64,000 bases of DNA from Pogona vitticeps (Eukaryota; Chordata; Lepidosauria; Squamata; Agamidae), in assembly GCF_051106095.1 (NCBI RefSeq), contig NC_135786.1:88386001-88450000 (forward strand). Reading direction: 5' to 3'. Both the position numbers and the translations under genes were made by a program. A model generated the notes under the pieces. The model saw only the letters and a program-made list of their open reading frames with translations, ran no database searches and was not told the origin of the DNA. This document shows positions 10,800-25,800 of this stretch, one piece after another (position 1 is the stretch's first letter; each line of letters begins with the position of its first letter).

Positions 10800-12559
10800 T
10801 GGCTGATGTACCATTTACCTTTTAGGCCTTTTAATGTTTTTAGAAAGATAATATAGAAGTTTGCATTTTGTAATTGTGGGGGAGGAGTGGAGTATATGTA
10901 AATGATGGCCTTTCACACAGGAGGTGAAAGATGGTTTATTGTGTCGTGTGGCACATTTATTATCTAATGAGAGCAATGAAAAATGGGTGTGTGTGTGGGT
11001 GGGTGGGTGTGTGGGTGAAATAACTCTAACCTGTAAGGCAAAAACATTTCTAACGTGCGCATGATGGAAGTGTAAAAAAAAACATTTTTCTAATGAAGAA
11101 AGCAAGATACCTATAACAAATAGAGAACCAGCTCTGAAATAACTCCTAGAATACTTAGACTTGAGGGATCAAACAAATGTACATAAAGTGTGTTTGTGTG
11201 TAAGGCTGTTACCCCAAGATTTGAGAGTTATATTAAATAGTTGCATGAAACAGAGAGAACCTCCCAAGATCTGGCAGTTATATGACACTGTCAGAAAGGT
11301 ACTTCTAGTAGTGTATGTGTGTGTATTTGTGTAAGATGTTTAGTTGAATCGTGACCTTTGATACAACTACTGCTTGTGGTCTCATATAAACTAAATCTGG
11401 CTGGCTGGGGCAAAAGAGGGTAAGAATGAAGAGAGACCCCCATTTGACCATAATGATTTCCTCTGGCCCAAACTATAGGATCCCCCATAATAGAGCTCCT
11501 CTTGAAAGTACATTTCACAGCAGATCTGCAATACCACAAAAGTTAATGATATTCTAATGCTGCTCTGTTTCTGGAAGCCAAAAAGTGGTATGCAACCGAG
11601 ATAGTATAAGAGAGAAAATAGTTAAGAACAGGATGATAGAAAAGGTGGTAGGTTGTTCGGCTGGCAGCCTCTTCTTCTGCAGGCAGATCACAGACTGTTT
11701 CTCCTCTAGGAAAGCTGAGCCATGTCAGCAACACTTATTGAAACAGTATAATCATGAAACAGGTACATTGACTGTTTGGTTAGCGCAACATCACGCATTT
11801 CCCATAAAAGAAACCAATTAAAACTCTCTGCATGATTTAAAGGGTGGTAAAATACTGTTAGCACAGTAAAAATGTTTGATTTGGTGGGGTAACAATTTGA
11901 GCTGAAGAGGAGTTATGAGAAATTATTGATTCATTGAGAAGGCAAGTTTTTACAGTTCTCCAGTGTGAACCCTTTGCAAGCATTCCTTCCTTCTTCATAC
12001 ATGTCATATAATTACTTCCCCCAACCTTATTCCATCTGCTCAAATAACACACGGTGCTTACCCAGAACGCAGAAGACTCACTGTTTTGGACCAGAGTTCC
12101 CACAATCCCAGCCTGGCCACTGGTGCTGTTGGTTGAGAGAATCTCGGGAGTTGTAATTCAAAACGTAGCTTCTCTAGGCTCTTCCTAACTTTGTCCCCTT
12201 GCCCTGAGACTGGGAATTGACTCCTATTTGCCTCTTCCAGCTAAGAGGCTAGTAGCTGTGAGAGAGGCAGCCAGCATGAGGGCAGGTGGGCGCAGGATAA
12301 ATCCTCAAATGCAACTATTCTAAAAGCCCCCTCAAGCAAAATACAGCACAGTTTAAAAACAGATTAAAAGTTTCCCCAAGAAGATGCACACACCACTCCC
12401 AAAAGCATGTGACTACCACATGACTTCAAACTGAACTTAAAAAAACCCCTCACCTGAATTATTTCAATAGTGTAACTGCGTCAAGGTTTTTCAAAAGGAA
12501 CTGTATGCCAAAAAGCAGCATGGGATAAAGTCTTCTATGCATCGTTCATTTATCTACAT
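10800..12559 (+). other. Gene A 3' flank / intergenic
   Basis: Probably includes the 3' UTR of gene A. An ATTAAA at 11232-11237 is a possible poly(A) signal. A GT-rich run lies at about 10985-11018. Nothing else recognised. Confidence 0.4.
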
Positions 12560-12651
12560 CAGTGGTTCTTAACCTTTTTGAAAGAAACGCCCCCTTGAGC
12601 CATTGAGGAAGTTATTATCGCCCCCCCCCCCCCGCGGTGATGATATCTTTC

Positions 12652-12682
<31 letters not shown>

Positions 12683-12687
12683 TCTAT

Positions 12688-12719
<32 letters not shown>

Positions 12720-13079
12720 GACACTTAAATCCAATGACCCCTGAAAACAAAATTCAATTCCAAGAAAATGAAATGCCCCCAAAAAGTAATATTTAATGAT
12801 TTAATGAAATATAAAAGGGGCATAAAAGCAAACTGCAATGCAGGAACTAAAAATTTCAAGACAAAAACTCTGAAACTAAATTAAGATTGGAGGAAAATAT
12901 ATATTCATGTACACTGTAAAAAGGCTGCAGCCATCTTCACAGGTTTGGCTTGCTCCTGCGCCCCCTTACCGCCCCCCTTCTGCTCCAGCGCCCCCACACC
13001 GCCCCTTTTCGTTCTACCGCCCCCCTGAAAAATAAAATCGCCCCCTGGGGGGCATTATCGCCCACGTTAAGAACCACTG
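12560..13079 (+). mobile_element. hAT-type MITE with 8-bp target duplication
   Basis: 520 bp. Begins CAGTGGTTCTTAACCTTTTT and ends GTTAAGAACCACTG, flanked on both sides by the perfect 8-bp duplication ATCTACAT (12552-12559, 13080-13087). The interior has C-rich strings (GCCCCC repeated) and TTTA/GTTA microsatellites. No transposase is present, so it is non-autonomous. Confidence 0.92.
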
Positions 13080-13087
13080 ATCTACAT

Positions 13088-15324
13088 GATCATGTTAGCC
13101 CTCCTTGTAAATATTTCTAAGGTATATTATGTTTGTACACCTCAATTTTTGTTCTTTATAAAACAAGAACAGCAGAAGTAACGGAGGGTTTGAGAGATTC
13201 TCCCAGTATCATATTCCTGATTTAAAAAAACACCCTCTGCCATTGTCTGGGAGAGAAACTGTTACTGGTGCTAGATGCAACCACCCACTGGAATATGAGG
13301 GCGAGTTTGCGACCAAACTAGAAATGGCAGCAGACTTCTGGGTTTAAATCCAGGTCTGTCTCAGCCATGCATAAATCAGGATCCACTCTTCAAGCTTGTG
13401 TGGGTTGTGATAACAAAACCCTTCCTTATTGATGGCTCATACACATTCTTCTGAGGTACTAGAAAGTTTAATTAATAGTTGAGACCAGGGTGACTTACAA
13501 TATGATTGCATTCTTTTATGGTTTAATTGTGGGTGATGCAATTGGCGAAGCATCAAACTAGTGAATAGTGTAAACAGATTGTGAAAATGAGTGTATGCTT
13601 GAGAGGAAAAACATGTTTATTCTAACACAAGATTGCCTCAATCCACATTTGGCAAACCTACCTGCTTTTGTTTTGTAGTTGGTCATCTTGGAAACAGCAT
13701 GGCTCATCTGGCTGATGTCTCAGGCTTTAGCATTGGACGATTGTAATTTCAGGAGAAACAACATTGTAAGTATAAGGAGGGGATACCCATTTGCTTTAAC
13801 TTGTGTTCTGGCCCATAGCATGTATTACCAAGACTTAGGTGGGTGCTCTTAGTAGCATTGATTTCAACGAAAACTGCCCATGCATTTATTTACTGCAACA
13901 CCAAAAGAGGTTTGAAGGTTATGGGGCAGGGCCACCAGGGGGGCTGAAGTATGTGAACCTTTGTAGAACTCTTACAGGAACCCTGAATTTGTGTCCAAAG
14001 CTGTGGTACACACGTGAGAACTCTTGCACATATGGACCGATCACATGAAGAAATCTCACATGCCGTCCCTTCTTGTTCTAAGAAGAGAGCTTTTCCATGG
14101 CAAAGAAAACTCTGCTGATTGGTGGAGTTTATCTCACAGACAAATTAACACTGGGAAAAACATATGCCACGAAGTCAAGAGAATGCAAGAGGAGGAGCAA
14201 AGTTCAAAACCTTTTTTGTTATTTAGGTGCATGGAAGTGGAATGACAGGTCTAGAAAAAGTACTGTACATCTTTCTGACCATCACGGAGGCCATGTCATG
14301 CAGTATATCATTATCAATTATTTGCTTTGTAAATGTGTTCTCCATTGAGGACATGATGTCACAGCTCAGCCTATCCTCTCCAGTCAGTGGCCACAGGTAG
14401 TTCTTTTAAGCTGAGTACAGGGAAGGCTGACAAGAAAAAGACATCAGCAAGCAAGAGCAGATCTGATGGAACACAGATGATATGCTTCAGGAAAAATTAG
14501 GAAAAGATTGTGTGGTCCCCAAAACAATACAAATGAAGGAACACGTGATACTGTGCTTTTATTGGACAAGTAAAGAAATGAAACAAAACCCGTTGGGTTG
14601 ACCATGGTTATGGGTTCTCTTCTTTTCCCTAGCCAAATAGAAATTCTTTGAGTTTCAAAAGAAAGCAGAAGGGGAAATGAGGGGAGATCAGATTGATGGG
14701 CTGCTCTTTATTTAAAGAGTTGAGTGATTAAGTTCCAAAACACTGGCAGGGGAGTGGTTTGAAGCCACACTCCCATGGCCATAAGACTTTGGGACTTTAA
14801 TAAAAGCATATAATTTTGGAACCACCCACAAAAAATTGGTGCACAGCCTGAAGAAGATGAGCTATCATCGAAAGCTCACTGTTCAGTTTTTGTTTTTGTT
14901 TTATTTCTTTAATAGTCTGTTGCCATAAAACTGGTTCAGCTTTGCAGCTCATCCAGAGAAACATCATTTACTGTCTTCCCTGATCTGTAAAACAGGCAAA
15001 GCTCATTTTGTAACTTATTCTTGTCTTGTGGATGGTGACAGTGACGGTGCAGTCACTGGTGAATGGTGTCTCCCTCAGTTCTACACGACTCTACACTTTT
15101 TTCTACAACCAAATATTCTGGATTGATTCCAACTACTATTCTTAAATTAAAAATTCCAAAGAAACCAATGTATTTCAATGGGCATCCTCTGGCATCCACT
15201 GTCTCTTGCTGGCACCCTCCTCAGATCACCTCAGGAAAATATTTCTTGTCACAAAAGGACAGCAAATTGCTATGTATATATACATGTGTTTATATTGGCC
15301 TGGGTTGCCAGATGGGTGGTACAC
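13088..15324 (+). other. Intergenic A-B
   Basis: Mostly unrecognised. From about 15165 it becomes similar to the sequence upstream of gene C (about 41165), which marks the left part of the B/C duplication. Confidence 0.45.
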
Positions 15325-15455
<131 letters not shown>

Positions 15456-16540
15456 TGTTGCTTTTGCTGCTGATTCTATCTTCTTACTGGCAGGGATAGG
15501 GAAAAATGCTTATGGGATGTTTTTAAAAAAATCTTTGCCTCAAACACCATAATAACATGGTAGGCTGTGGGTATTATGCACAATGGCTTGGGTGGATAGA
15601 GGCCTTCGTTTCACCACTCTTTCTTGGGTAGCAAAATGTCTTGGCTCAGACCTGACTGTCTTTCAGTGTCACTAACTTGCAGAGTTATGCCGCAGTTTGA
15701 CTTAGGAGAGTATTCTCGCTCAGTGGAAGGGCACTTCAGGGCTTTACTGTTCTTTGAACAATTCTATTTGCTCTGTACTTGCAAGTTATAAAACTGAACA
15801 AACAATGGTAACCATATGTTTGCTTCCCGGAACTACAGCTTTTAAAACTAACTTAACAATTGCAAATAAGAGTTGTATTTTCTTTTTTTTTTTACTATAC
15901 GATGAAAGAGGGTAGAATCACCAAATGTGTCCTTTGTTTGGGAATTTCCAGCATGCAGAGATCTAGAAATTATCCATGCCTTGATAGTTTCTATCGATAA
16001 TGTTGGGGAGATGTAGTGGTGGTGATGGTGGTATGGGGAGATGGTCTGGCTGGAGAAAAGGTGCAGTGCCTTTGTTTTTTAATTTAATTCTCTTTTGGTT
16101 ATTAATAGGGCTTCTATTAAACACCTCCTACTTCCAAAGTGCCACAGGGAAGCTCAGCAGGTCTACAAATTAGTAAAATTACTAAGGTGTGATCCTCAGG
16201 TCACCAATATTAGAGTATCACATTTTCTTCTTCTCTCTCCATGTATTAAACACATCACTGCATATAATGCAGCTGATAAAGAATGTCAGTCTTATTCCTT
16301 GGATGGGTATTTATTTCTTCAGTTGGGAGGCACTTAGTTCTAAAGGAAATTAGAAATTCAAAACTGCTGCTATGTCTCACATTGGTTTTCAGTCTTAAAT
16401 GTTTGTGATGTATTCATGATAAGAACAGGGCAAGGAATTTCTGGGTTGACCCATTTATAATATTATTTAAAGACTTCCGTAGGTTGTTAACAAGTATACT
16501 CATGTCATAAAACATAACCCATGTCTAAGTACATGCATCT

Positions 16541-16561
16541 CTCTCTCTCTCTCTCTCTCTG
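16541..16561 (+). repeat. (CT)n tract upstream of gene B
   Basis: About ten CT units roughly 95 bp before the start codon, followed by a CA-rich stretch. A pyrimidine run followed by TTTCTGCCAG at about 16623-16632 could act as a splice acceptor for an untranslated first exon. Confidence 0.7.
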
Positions 16562-16655
16562 TTTATACACATGTACTTACTTACACACACACATATGCAT
16601 CAATAAGGTCTCTGTGACACTCTTTCTGCCAGGAGCCAGGCTGACAGAAGCAAAG

Positions 16656-16811
16656 ATGGTGCTGAACCAATGGCATCTTTTAAATGTGTTAGTGCTACTA
16701 CATTTGGTGGCAGGAACAAGGGTAAAGCTCAACAATGGTGGCTTCGAAGATGTTGTTATTGCAATTAACCCTGGATTACCTGAAGACAACAAAATAATTG
16801 ACAACATTAAG
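16656..16811 (+). CDS. Gene B exon 1: start codon, signal peptide
   Basis: Residues 1-52. Hydrophobic leader ([13 protein letters not shown]) followed by [20 protein letters not shown], the conserved mature N-terminus of the family. Donor AAG|GTAAGT. Confidence 0.95.
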
Positions 16812-19800
16812 GTAAGTTTTTTTAAAAAATGTATAAATTATTTTCACAATCTAACTGTCACTAACTGCAAAATTATGATGTCCTAAGGGTGGAGGAATCC
16901 AGGCACTGTATAATTACAGGCTTATTTTGAGGGCTGCTACTGGAAATCCCATCCTCCTCTCAAAGGCTTATTCAACTGCAAAACCAGGATATGCAACCAA
17001 ATGTAGCAATGCAGAGTGGTCCTGTTTACTCTTCCAGTCCTTCAGTTTTTGTCTCCAAATGGTCAATAGGATGGCCATCTCTCCTGCTTTTGAAGACCAG
17101 TTTTGATTATGTATGTCCTCCTTCTCATCGATGTGCAAGTGGCCACCCTCTTCCCATCCCAAGTCTCCTGACTCTGCACTCGACACTCTAAACAGTACAG
17201 TATACAGTACTGGCTATCAGGCAATATCTTTCTTAAACCGCCCCCCCATCTCAAAAATAGGCTACTGTTTGAGGTCTGCAGAACCCTTCATCAGAGTGGG
17301 GTTTGCAAAGCAGGGGGTTTAATGGGAGAAAAAAATCCCAGAAATCATACTGGTAAGAAATTGTGTCCAGATTTATGAAATTAGATCTTTGTGCGTAGTA
17401 GAGGCTTTTGACCGGTAAATGTATCTTAATCAGCCCTCTCTAGTTTTTTTTTTTTAAAGTAAAACAGTTCCAGGGAAGTCATTTTGTAAGAGGGTACGTA
17501 AATCACCCTCTTACAAAACTAGAGATGAATGGCAGAAAGGATGTGGCATGGCAATTCTGTATGATCTTTAGATAAGGGGGTCAGTCCCAGGAGTGAACAT
17601 TCGGAAAGCACAGTTTGGACCATTATTCTGGAGTAAATTATTATTACCTAGTTAGATATTTTAATAAAATTACAATGATCTCTGTTTATTCTCTTCCCAT
17701 ATACATTTATTTTAATAAGAAAACACAAGACACATGGTTATTAAACAAATTTAACAGAGTTATTACACACATTCCTTCTTTCCTTTATTTATTTCACATC
17801 TTTATCTCAGCATTTTGTCCCAAGTCACAATCTTGAGCAATATGGTGAGCAGTACTGTAGTTCCATTAGAATTACAGTAATAATGCCTAAATATGTACTG
17901 TCCTTTGCAGATATTAGTTTAAATTTAGCGCAAACTGACCTTTTTTGTGAAGAATTTTTCCTTTTTCATGTTCCTTATCCCTCATGTTCTCTATTTTGGT
18001 GATGTCTGTCCTGTTTTTGGTGATAAAGCAGTGGCCATCATAATGGTCAATCAATGTTTCTGTTTTGGGGCCCCTTCCCTCACCTTAAGTGTTTCTTCTG
18101 AATATTTCTATATTTTCACAATCCTTGGAGCTTCATGTTACTCTAAACTTGGTGACACCTGGCTCTTGTGCATGGATGGGACTGTCTTGCATACACAAGC
18201 AACCATTTTAATAACTGGAACATTGCAAAGGACATTTTAATTATGAGGAAGCAGCCACAGAGCTCCTGAAACCCAACATGCGTTCTTGAGTGTGATTATC
18301 TTAGCTTTCTGCCAAAACACTGGCCTATATTCTAAGGTAAATTTTAAACAAGTTTTGACTATCAGAACTGTCCTTAAGATATTGTATTAATCAGAGTGAA
18401 TGTGCTGGGCTATGTGTGCACCAAAAATAAGTAGAGTGGGTAATAAAGAGGCACATTAACAATTCGGGCTTAGAAAAAAAGGAATGATACATAAAGAACT
18501 CCTTTCAAGTTATCATGACATTTTAGATGACATGTACATTTTATTTACTTTCTTACTCTGAAGAATTTATGTGCTGCTCTTCAGAAAAAAAATTTGTGAC
18601 GATTCCTTGAAAATAAAAATAGAATAAATATATACAGGTTTGGATTTAGTCTAAGGTAGTTGCAGAGGTGTCTCATTGAAATCAAGGAGACTTCATTAAC
18701 TCATTATTAAGTCACCCACTGATTTCAGCAGGACCAGAATTCAGCTAAATCTTAATCTGACCAATTTGTAAAACAATAATAAAACCCAAAACGGTGGCTA
18801 TGACTATCGGCATAAACCAGCAAAGAAAAAAAAATTTAAGAGTGTTACTTACTGTTGAACAGATGCAACAATAGTTGCAGGGTAGCATTTCCAAATCTGT
18901 CCGTTACTAAGGGGACCCTTCTCTCTCACTTCATTTTAGATACTGATAGCTACCAGGGAGGGCCTCTAAAACTGATCCCAGCATACTAAATTTCAACTCG
19001 CCTTTAGCATTGGAGTAATTCATCTGTTTGATATGATCCTCTTCTCCCCTCTTTCAAGGAGAGAAGTATATATTTCCCACCTCAGATCTATTCTATTAAT
19101 CCAGGCACTGAATGTATGTGTGGCAACCAACATTAAGCAACATGGGTGTACCTTTTTCAGGAAACAGGGCTTCAAAGTATATACTGAGTAGTGTGATTGC
19201 CCTCGCTTTGAAAACAACACTGGCCCCATTCTTGTGCCTTTAAAAGAAGATGGTGTCACAGGAATTTTTCAGGTTTTCTCACATTTCTTCAATACGGAGG
19301 AGAACAGCTTAGCTCAGGGTGTGGTATTTTTCAAGGCCAAAACCCAAGATTAAGGTGGAAAGGCCTTTGCAATGTCACCCTGGAGTGACAGACAAGGGCT
19401 GGAACTGATTCTGAAAATAGCTGGACAGCAAATGTCCATAACTTGCTCCAAGCTGAGGGATGGACCGAATTGTGTGCACTCTCAGTTCCATCTCTTAACT
19501 GTCAGTGAGCTGTTGTATGAGCTCAAAAAAAGACATGTCAATTCCTTTGTGCTGAGCCAGTGAGCACTGGTGACAGCTGGAAATGGGTGGAGATACCTAT
19601 CCATGCTTTATGGCCGTTTCATAGATAAAAGTTCAACTTCTTTTTCCTCCAGCACTGACATTTGTTCAACTTCTTCCTCCAGCACTGACATTTGTCTTCC
19701 TGCCTAGAGATCAGGAAAAGCATAGCAATCCCAGAGACTTTAGCCAGCACCCTGTGAAATGGTCAGCCCTAAAATGGCTTCATGCATAAACTACATTTGC

Positions 19801-22800
19801 ACATGCCAAGCTATTGTTAAAGTCATGTTAAAAGTGACAGATTCAAATATGTGATATGAATTTAGTCTACCAGCTTTCTCAGATTTCCTGGGGCAATGTT
19901 CACATAATGGTTTAATTTTGTTTTGCTGCCAAATTCCACAAATTTGTTCTCTCTAATTTTCATACAACATCATCAATAGTCCAATAGCAGCCTGTTTCCA
20001 ACCAGGGAAGGATCAACTGGGAAGGAGGTGGGACCATCTTGTATGTAACTATGTACATGAAACTGAAGAGATATAAAAGTGAAGTGAAAGTATTGTATAG
20101 ATACAATTCAGTTGTGAATGCAGGAATTTCCATGTGGTTCAGATCCACATTACTGTATTCATATTATGATTTTAAAGAATCACTGGCAGTTTCTAATTTC
20201 CAGGAACATGCACCCTTCCTGCTCCATCTTCAACCTTCATGACAACATGTAAGACCACTAGCTAAATCATGGCCTTAAGGAATGTAAGGGGGGGATCAAT
20301 GCAAATTCTCTAAACACAAAATGCAACTACCAGCCAATGTAAAAACAGGTCCAAAACACATAACATATTTTTCTTTCTTTCTTTCTTTGCTTGTCAGGAA
20401 ATGGTTACAGAGGCTTCATCTTACCTCTTCAATGCTAGCCAGCAAAGGTTTTATTTCAAGACAATAAAAGTTGTAATCCCATTGACATGGACACCCAAAA
20501 CTGAGTATAAAAGAGTTACCACTGAATCTTATGAAAATGTAAGTATGGGGCCCACTTTCAAATGCTAAATGTCTACGTACTATTTGTTAATTTTTTGTTA
20601 GAAATATGGGTTTTAGAAATATGAATTAGTGACCTGCAATAGGTCCTATCATTAATAACACTATTCAGCTCTTGGGATTCCAAGAGTTGAGCAGTGTTTT
20701 TCTTTATTGAGCCAATTCATTTCTTATTTGATCTTCCTCTTTTCCCCTGGCCTTCAAGGCTTCCCAGCTATATATATATATACAGTATATATATATATTG
20801 ACAGTAGTACCACACAAGACTTATTTGAATATAAGTACAACTGAATATATTGGAGCTTATATCTCTGTTAGTGCCTTGTACTTACCAGGTTGTGTGTCTC
20901 ATGAATTACAGAAATATCTACTGACAACTATTTGTGGCCAAATTTCGTGATACTAAATCAGGAACTTCCTTCAGGGTTGAAAAATGTCTAATTATCATAG
21001 CAGAAGCTTTCTCACCTCCTTTTCTAGAAAATTAACATGCTTTATCTTGTCATTGGACATGGGGAGATAAACATGGGCTTTGTTTCCAAGTCTGCTTACC
21101 CGGGGATGATAGATCTATGGAACTGTTTTCACCTTGTAATGTCATGCCATCTATATTGTCGGATATAACTACAGGCAAGAAGTCCTGTCAAAATAGTCAT
21201 TCAAAACGTAGGCCCCAAACCTGTGCATTTTTGCGTGTAACCAAAAGCTAGGAGATACTTACCTTAGCAAAAACTGGCATGCAATGTTCCTATGAAAGGT
21301 GATTGTCATTTCTCTTCTTGGTGATTTTTAAACAAGCTCCTATTTTATTCCAGGCTGATGTCATTGTGGCTGATCCTTACTTGAAATACGGAGACGATCC
21401 TTACACCTTGCAGTATGGAGGGTGTGGGGAACAGGGGCGATACATCCATTTCACATCTAACTTCCTGACTAACGACAGCTTGCATGATGTTTATGGATCA
21501 CGAGGTAGTACCTGTTAGATTATTCAGTACCTTTTCACGCCATAAAGGCAAACTCATTGAAGCTAGCAGGACTGGCTGTTGTTTGGCTTCAACAAGGTTA
21601 TGACATCATGGATGTTCAGGCTAGGCATTCTTGGGCTGGACCCTAGAATGAGGCAGATTAAGGGGGGGGGGCTGTCTCAGGGGCCCAGTGCTGTAGGTGG
21701 AGAGTGGTGGCAAGATCTTGCAACACAAGCTGTGTCTAAAAATAAGCTCTTCTTTGCTCACTAGTCTAATCTGCTTACTTTATGAACATCATGGGAGAGA
21801 CCAGAGCGCCATCTGGTCCCTTTCCTCAGGCAACGCAAGGCCTTTGGTTGACTTTAACCAGGATTAAAAGGCAGTGCTTTCACATAGCTCAAAACAATTT
21901 GTATACCGCACCTTAATCTCTCGAACAATAAAATAGTTTCCAGAGTTTCCTTAGCAGCGCCATCAACTAACCTCCATAAAATGTGGCTATCTCTGTTACA
22001 GCTGCCCAATTTCTGATGTGACTGGTCAGCTTTTCCAATGATGTTTAGTATGGGATTTTTTGGGAGGAAACTATCACCATCTAGCTAACCTGACACTGTA
22101 AACACTAATCAGAGTGGTGAAATCAGGGTGTCTTCCCTCCTTCCAACAGGCAGAGTCTTTGTTCATGAATGGGCTCATCTCAGATGGGGTGTCTTTGATG
22201 AATACAACAATGATGCACCTTTCTACACTACTGGAACAAACAAGGCTGAAGCAACCAGGTACTATCCTAGACATATATCTTCAATATTGGGAGAAGTCAC
22301 TGCTGTAGCAAAGATTTTTGCTGGCACCTCCTGTGTATGCGTGTAGAATGAAGGATAAACTAGCTTTCACATAATTTTTGAGTAATAGTAGTACAGATAT
22401 TTCAGTGCCTGTTTCCGAAAACAAAGGAAGCTTGATCTACAACTTTCACATTCTTTCTTCTGTGATCTAGTATTCTTGGAAAGCTAGAAATAAAGGAACT
22501 GGTTAGCTAAATATTGTGCAACTTGTCAGTAAGCATTGCATCCTGTTTCAGTGATAGTGGTGGAATGATATGTTGGAGCTTTAGCAACCTTGTATGCTGC
22601 CTTTAGGAGGTGTGACTGAGAGGGATGAGCACCGCCCCCTAGAGTCGAACACGACTGGACCAAAATTGTCAAGGGGAACCTTTCCCTTTACCTTTATGGC
22701 TGTCAATCAATCCAGGAGTAACAAATTGTTCCTTCCCTGCCTCTGATTTCAAAGAGACTCACGCCTCTCTGCTTGCCCTGTCCCCCTTTTAGTCTGCTTA

Positions 22801-25800
22801 TTGTTCTGGTCTTGCTGGTATTTGACTGTAAATAAAGTTAATGAAAATTAGTCTGCTGTGCAATTAGTACAGTTAGAATGTAGTCTGCAGGAGTCTATTA
22901 GAAGCAGTCTGGTAGTCTGTTGAGGCCTGTTGCTGTAAGCAGTCATTGTTTTTACAGTATGCCAGTTTTTGATCTGTTGAACTGCGAATAAATGAAACCT
23001 TTTATTCTTTCTCTTATCAATGTCTCAGAGTGAGTTACTGAAATGTAAGTGCCAGTTGATGAGACAATAAGGGATCATCTACTCTGGGGAGACTTGAAGC
23101 TAATTCTACTCTGTAAATCCCTACACTTCTGTGCAGCCAGAGGTTTTTAAGCAGAAATCCAAATCTTTTCAACATGATATACCCCTCATCTTACAATCCC
23201 TGTAATATATTGTGATGATCAGTCATCTGTTTGTAAAGTGTCTTCACTTTTTAGAATTATCTAGAATAGTAGTGCACTGTTTATGCCAAACTATTAGTTT
23301 CTCCACTGTTTAACTGGCTAAATATACTTGTTGCTCATATTCTCCAGATGTTCAGCAGCTATCACTGGTCAATATAGAATCCAAACTACCCCTGGAAGTA
23401 CTAGAAAATGCAAAATTGACCATCGAAGTCAGCTTTATGAGGCTGGATGCCAATTTATTCCAGATAAAGTACAAACTACTCCAGTGTCTATAATGTATGC
23501 ACAGAGTATCGCTTCAGTAAGTCCAATTAATGACACTTTGAAGACTGCAGAACTTATTTTTGTATCATATCTATCTCCACAAAGACAACTTTTCTCATTT
23601 TTTGGTCAGAGATTCAGGGAACTGTAATTTGAATTTCTATAGCCAATGCAAAATCACTCCAATCATTTCCTGATAATTTCTGCTATGTAGATATGAGTGC
23701 ATAATATAGCAAGTAGTTCTCTGATGACCAGGACGGATTACTTACAGACACTCATCATTTTATTTTGTAAATTTGAGGGCAAGAGTTATGTCTAAAATTA
23801 ATGATGCATTATATTTGCATTATCTTTTTACAAAGTAGGAGAGGCTAAAGGGGTTAATGAGGTTGTAATCCTAATCTACTTTTCTCCACTTTTCTTTAGG
23901 TTACCCAGTTCTGTGACAAAAGCAACCATAACATTAATGCAGCAAATATGCAAAACAAACTCTGCAACTACAGAAGCACATGGGAAGTTATTATGAACTC
24001 CACTGACTTTGCTAGTTCATCTCCCATAAATACTCCTTTCCTTGACCCCACCATCGTCTTGATGCAAACACGGGATAGAGCTTTGTGTCTCGTACTTGAT
24101 GTCTCTGGGAGCATGCGAGATGTAAGTCTATTGGCTACCTCCCCCCACCTTCCCAGAAGAAATATTTTCATCAGATGTGATAGTTTTTAAGCAATGCAAT
24201 TATGGTGGATGGCAAGACAAATGCCAACACAGAGGCAGTGTTTCTTTAATGAGCTATAAATGATGTTAGAAATTGTGAGGATACCTTTACTGTTTTCTAA
24301 TTAGGTATGTTCATTTGGACAATAACCAAATGACACCAAAAGATGAGTACAGGAGAAAAGCTATTGGTGAACCCACTTCTAGTATTTACCACTGTGATTT
24401 CTTCAACACTGAATGGTTAATGTGAATAACATGGACACATTGGATTAAGGGGATCAGAATATTCCCAATTCTGCTTTTTAAGTGAAAACTTGTGCCCTCC
24501 CCCCATCTATTTATGTAGCTCTAAAAAATCTACCAATGCCAAATGGACTTTAAAACAAGATACTTGTTTTGAGTAGGTTTATACTTCCAGATGCCTCCCT
24601 GAAGAATAAATGCACTTGTAAAGCTGATGGCATATACCAAGATCCAGGTCTATAGAGCCTGTCCTGAGTACACTCCTGTACTGTAGTGAGTCCTGGACCC
24701 TTTGTGCATGGCAGGAGAGGAAGTTGAACACCTTCCATATGACCAAATAATCCTCCTGTCCCAATGGTCCTTGCCAATGTGGTGAACCTTTGTACCTTTA
24801 CAGATATGAGGGGGAAACCAGTGGACCACCAAAATAATGATTATGCTAAGCCATTGGTATGTTACTTTTGAGCCCTGCTATGCCATGATATATTTTTAAT
24901 GGGCTCAAAGCATTATTTAAATTATTAATCTTGATAGTGTAAATTCAGTGATAACTGAGGCAGGGAATTATATCACTGTGCTGAGGCATAGGGAGATGCC
25001 ATGGCTTATTTGCTTTATTATTTGAGTAAAATGATCTCAAACTGTCTTTATTTCTTGGCCAAAAAATTCTATTAAAGAGACAAAACCAAATAGCTACACA
25101 GTACTTCTTAACTATGTACAAAGAGCCCTCAGTTCAAAAGTATGCTAAAAATTGCATGGTTGTGCCTGGATTTTTTAAATAGAACTTTATAGAGTTAACG
25201 TTGGTGTCCTTGATGTAACAAAAATCTATTCAGCATTTTATCCTCTATTCTGGAAAGCACTCACAATTTTCTGTTCTCCCCACACTTTCCCCAATACAGA
25301 ATGATCGACTTCTCCGTCTGAGGCAAGCTGCAGAAATATTCCTCCTGCAGATTATTGAAACAGGGTCCTGGGTTGGAATTGTGACATTTAATAGCGCAGC
25401 AACAATTCAGACTGGTTTGCAACATATTGTCAGTGATGCAGTACGCCAAACTCTTACAACTTATTTGCCTACTTCAGCAGGTGGAGGAACTCGCATATGT
25501 GCTGGTGTGGAAAAAGGATTTCAGGTAAGGGAGAAGAAATTCCAGACACTTTAATTCCTATTTGTCTGTTTAGTGTATATACGCACATTACTCAATTGTA
25601 ACATTTGAGACCATTTTAATGTTTACATCAATATCCTATCAAATTTTGGAATTTGTAGTTTGGTGACATCCTAAGATTTTTCTGCTGGAGAGTTGTAGTG
25701 CGTTTCCCTGACTGATGGACAATAATCCTACAAACCTAGCCAAATTATAAATCCCAGGATTTTACAGGGAAACTGATATCAAATTGCTGTAACTTTACAG

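Noticed and set aside
16521-16655. Upstream in-frame extension of gene B exon 1 to an ATG at 16521
   Set aside because: The extra 45 residues translate a CT/CA repeat region, whereas ATG 16656 has a strong context and starts directly at the signal peptide.
22698-23050. Possible LTR with AATAAATGAAACC
   Set aside because: No clear TG...CA ends or target duplication could be fixed, so it was not listed as an element.
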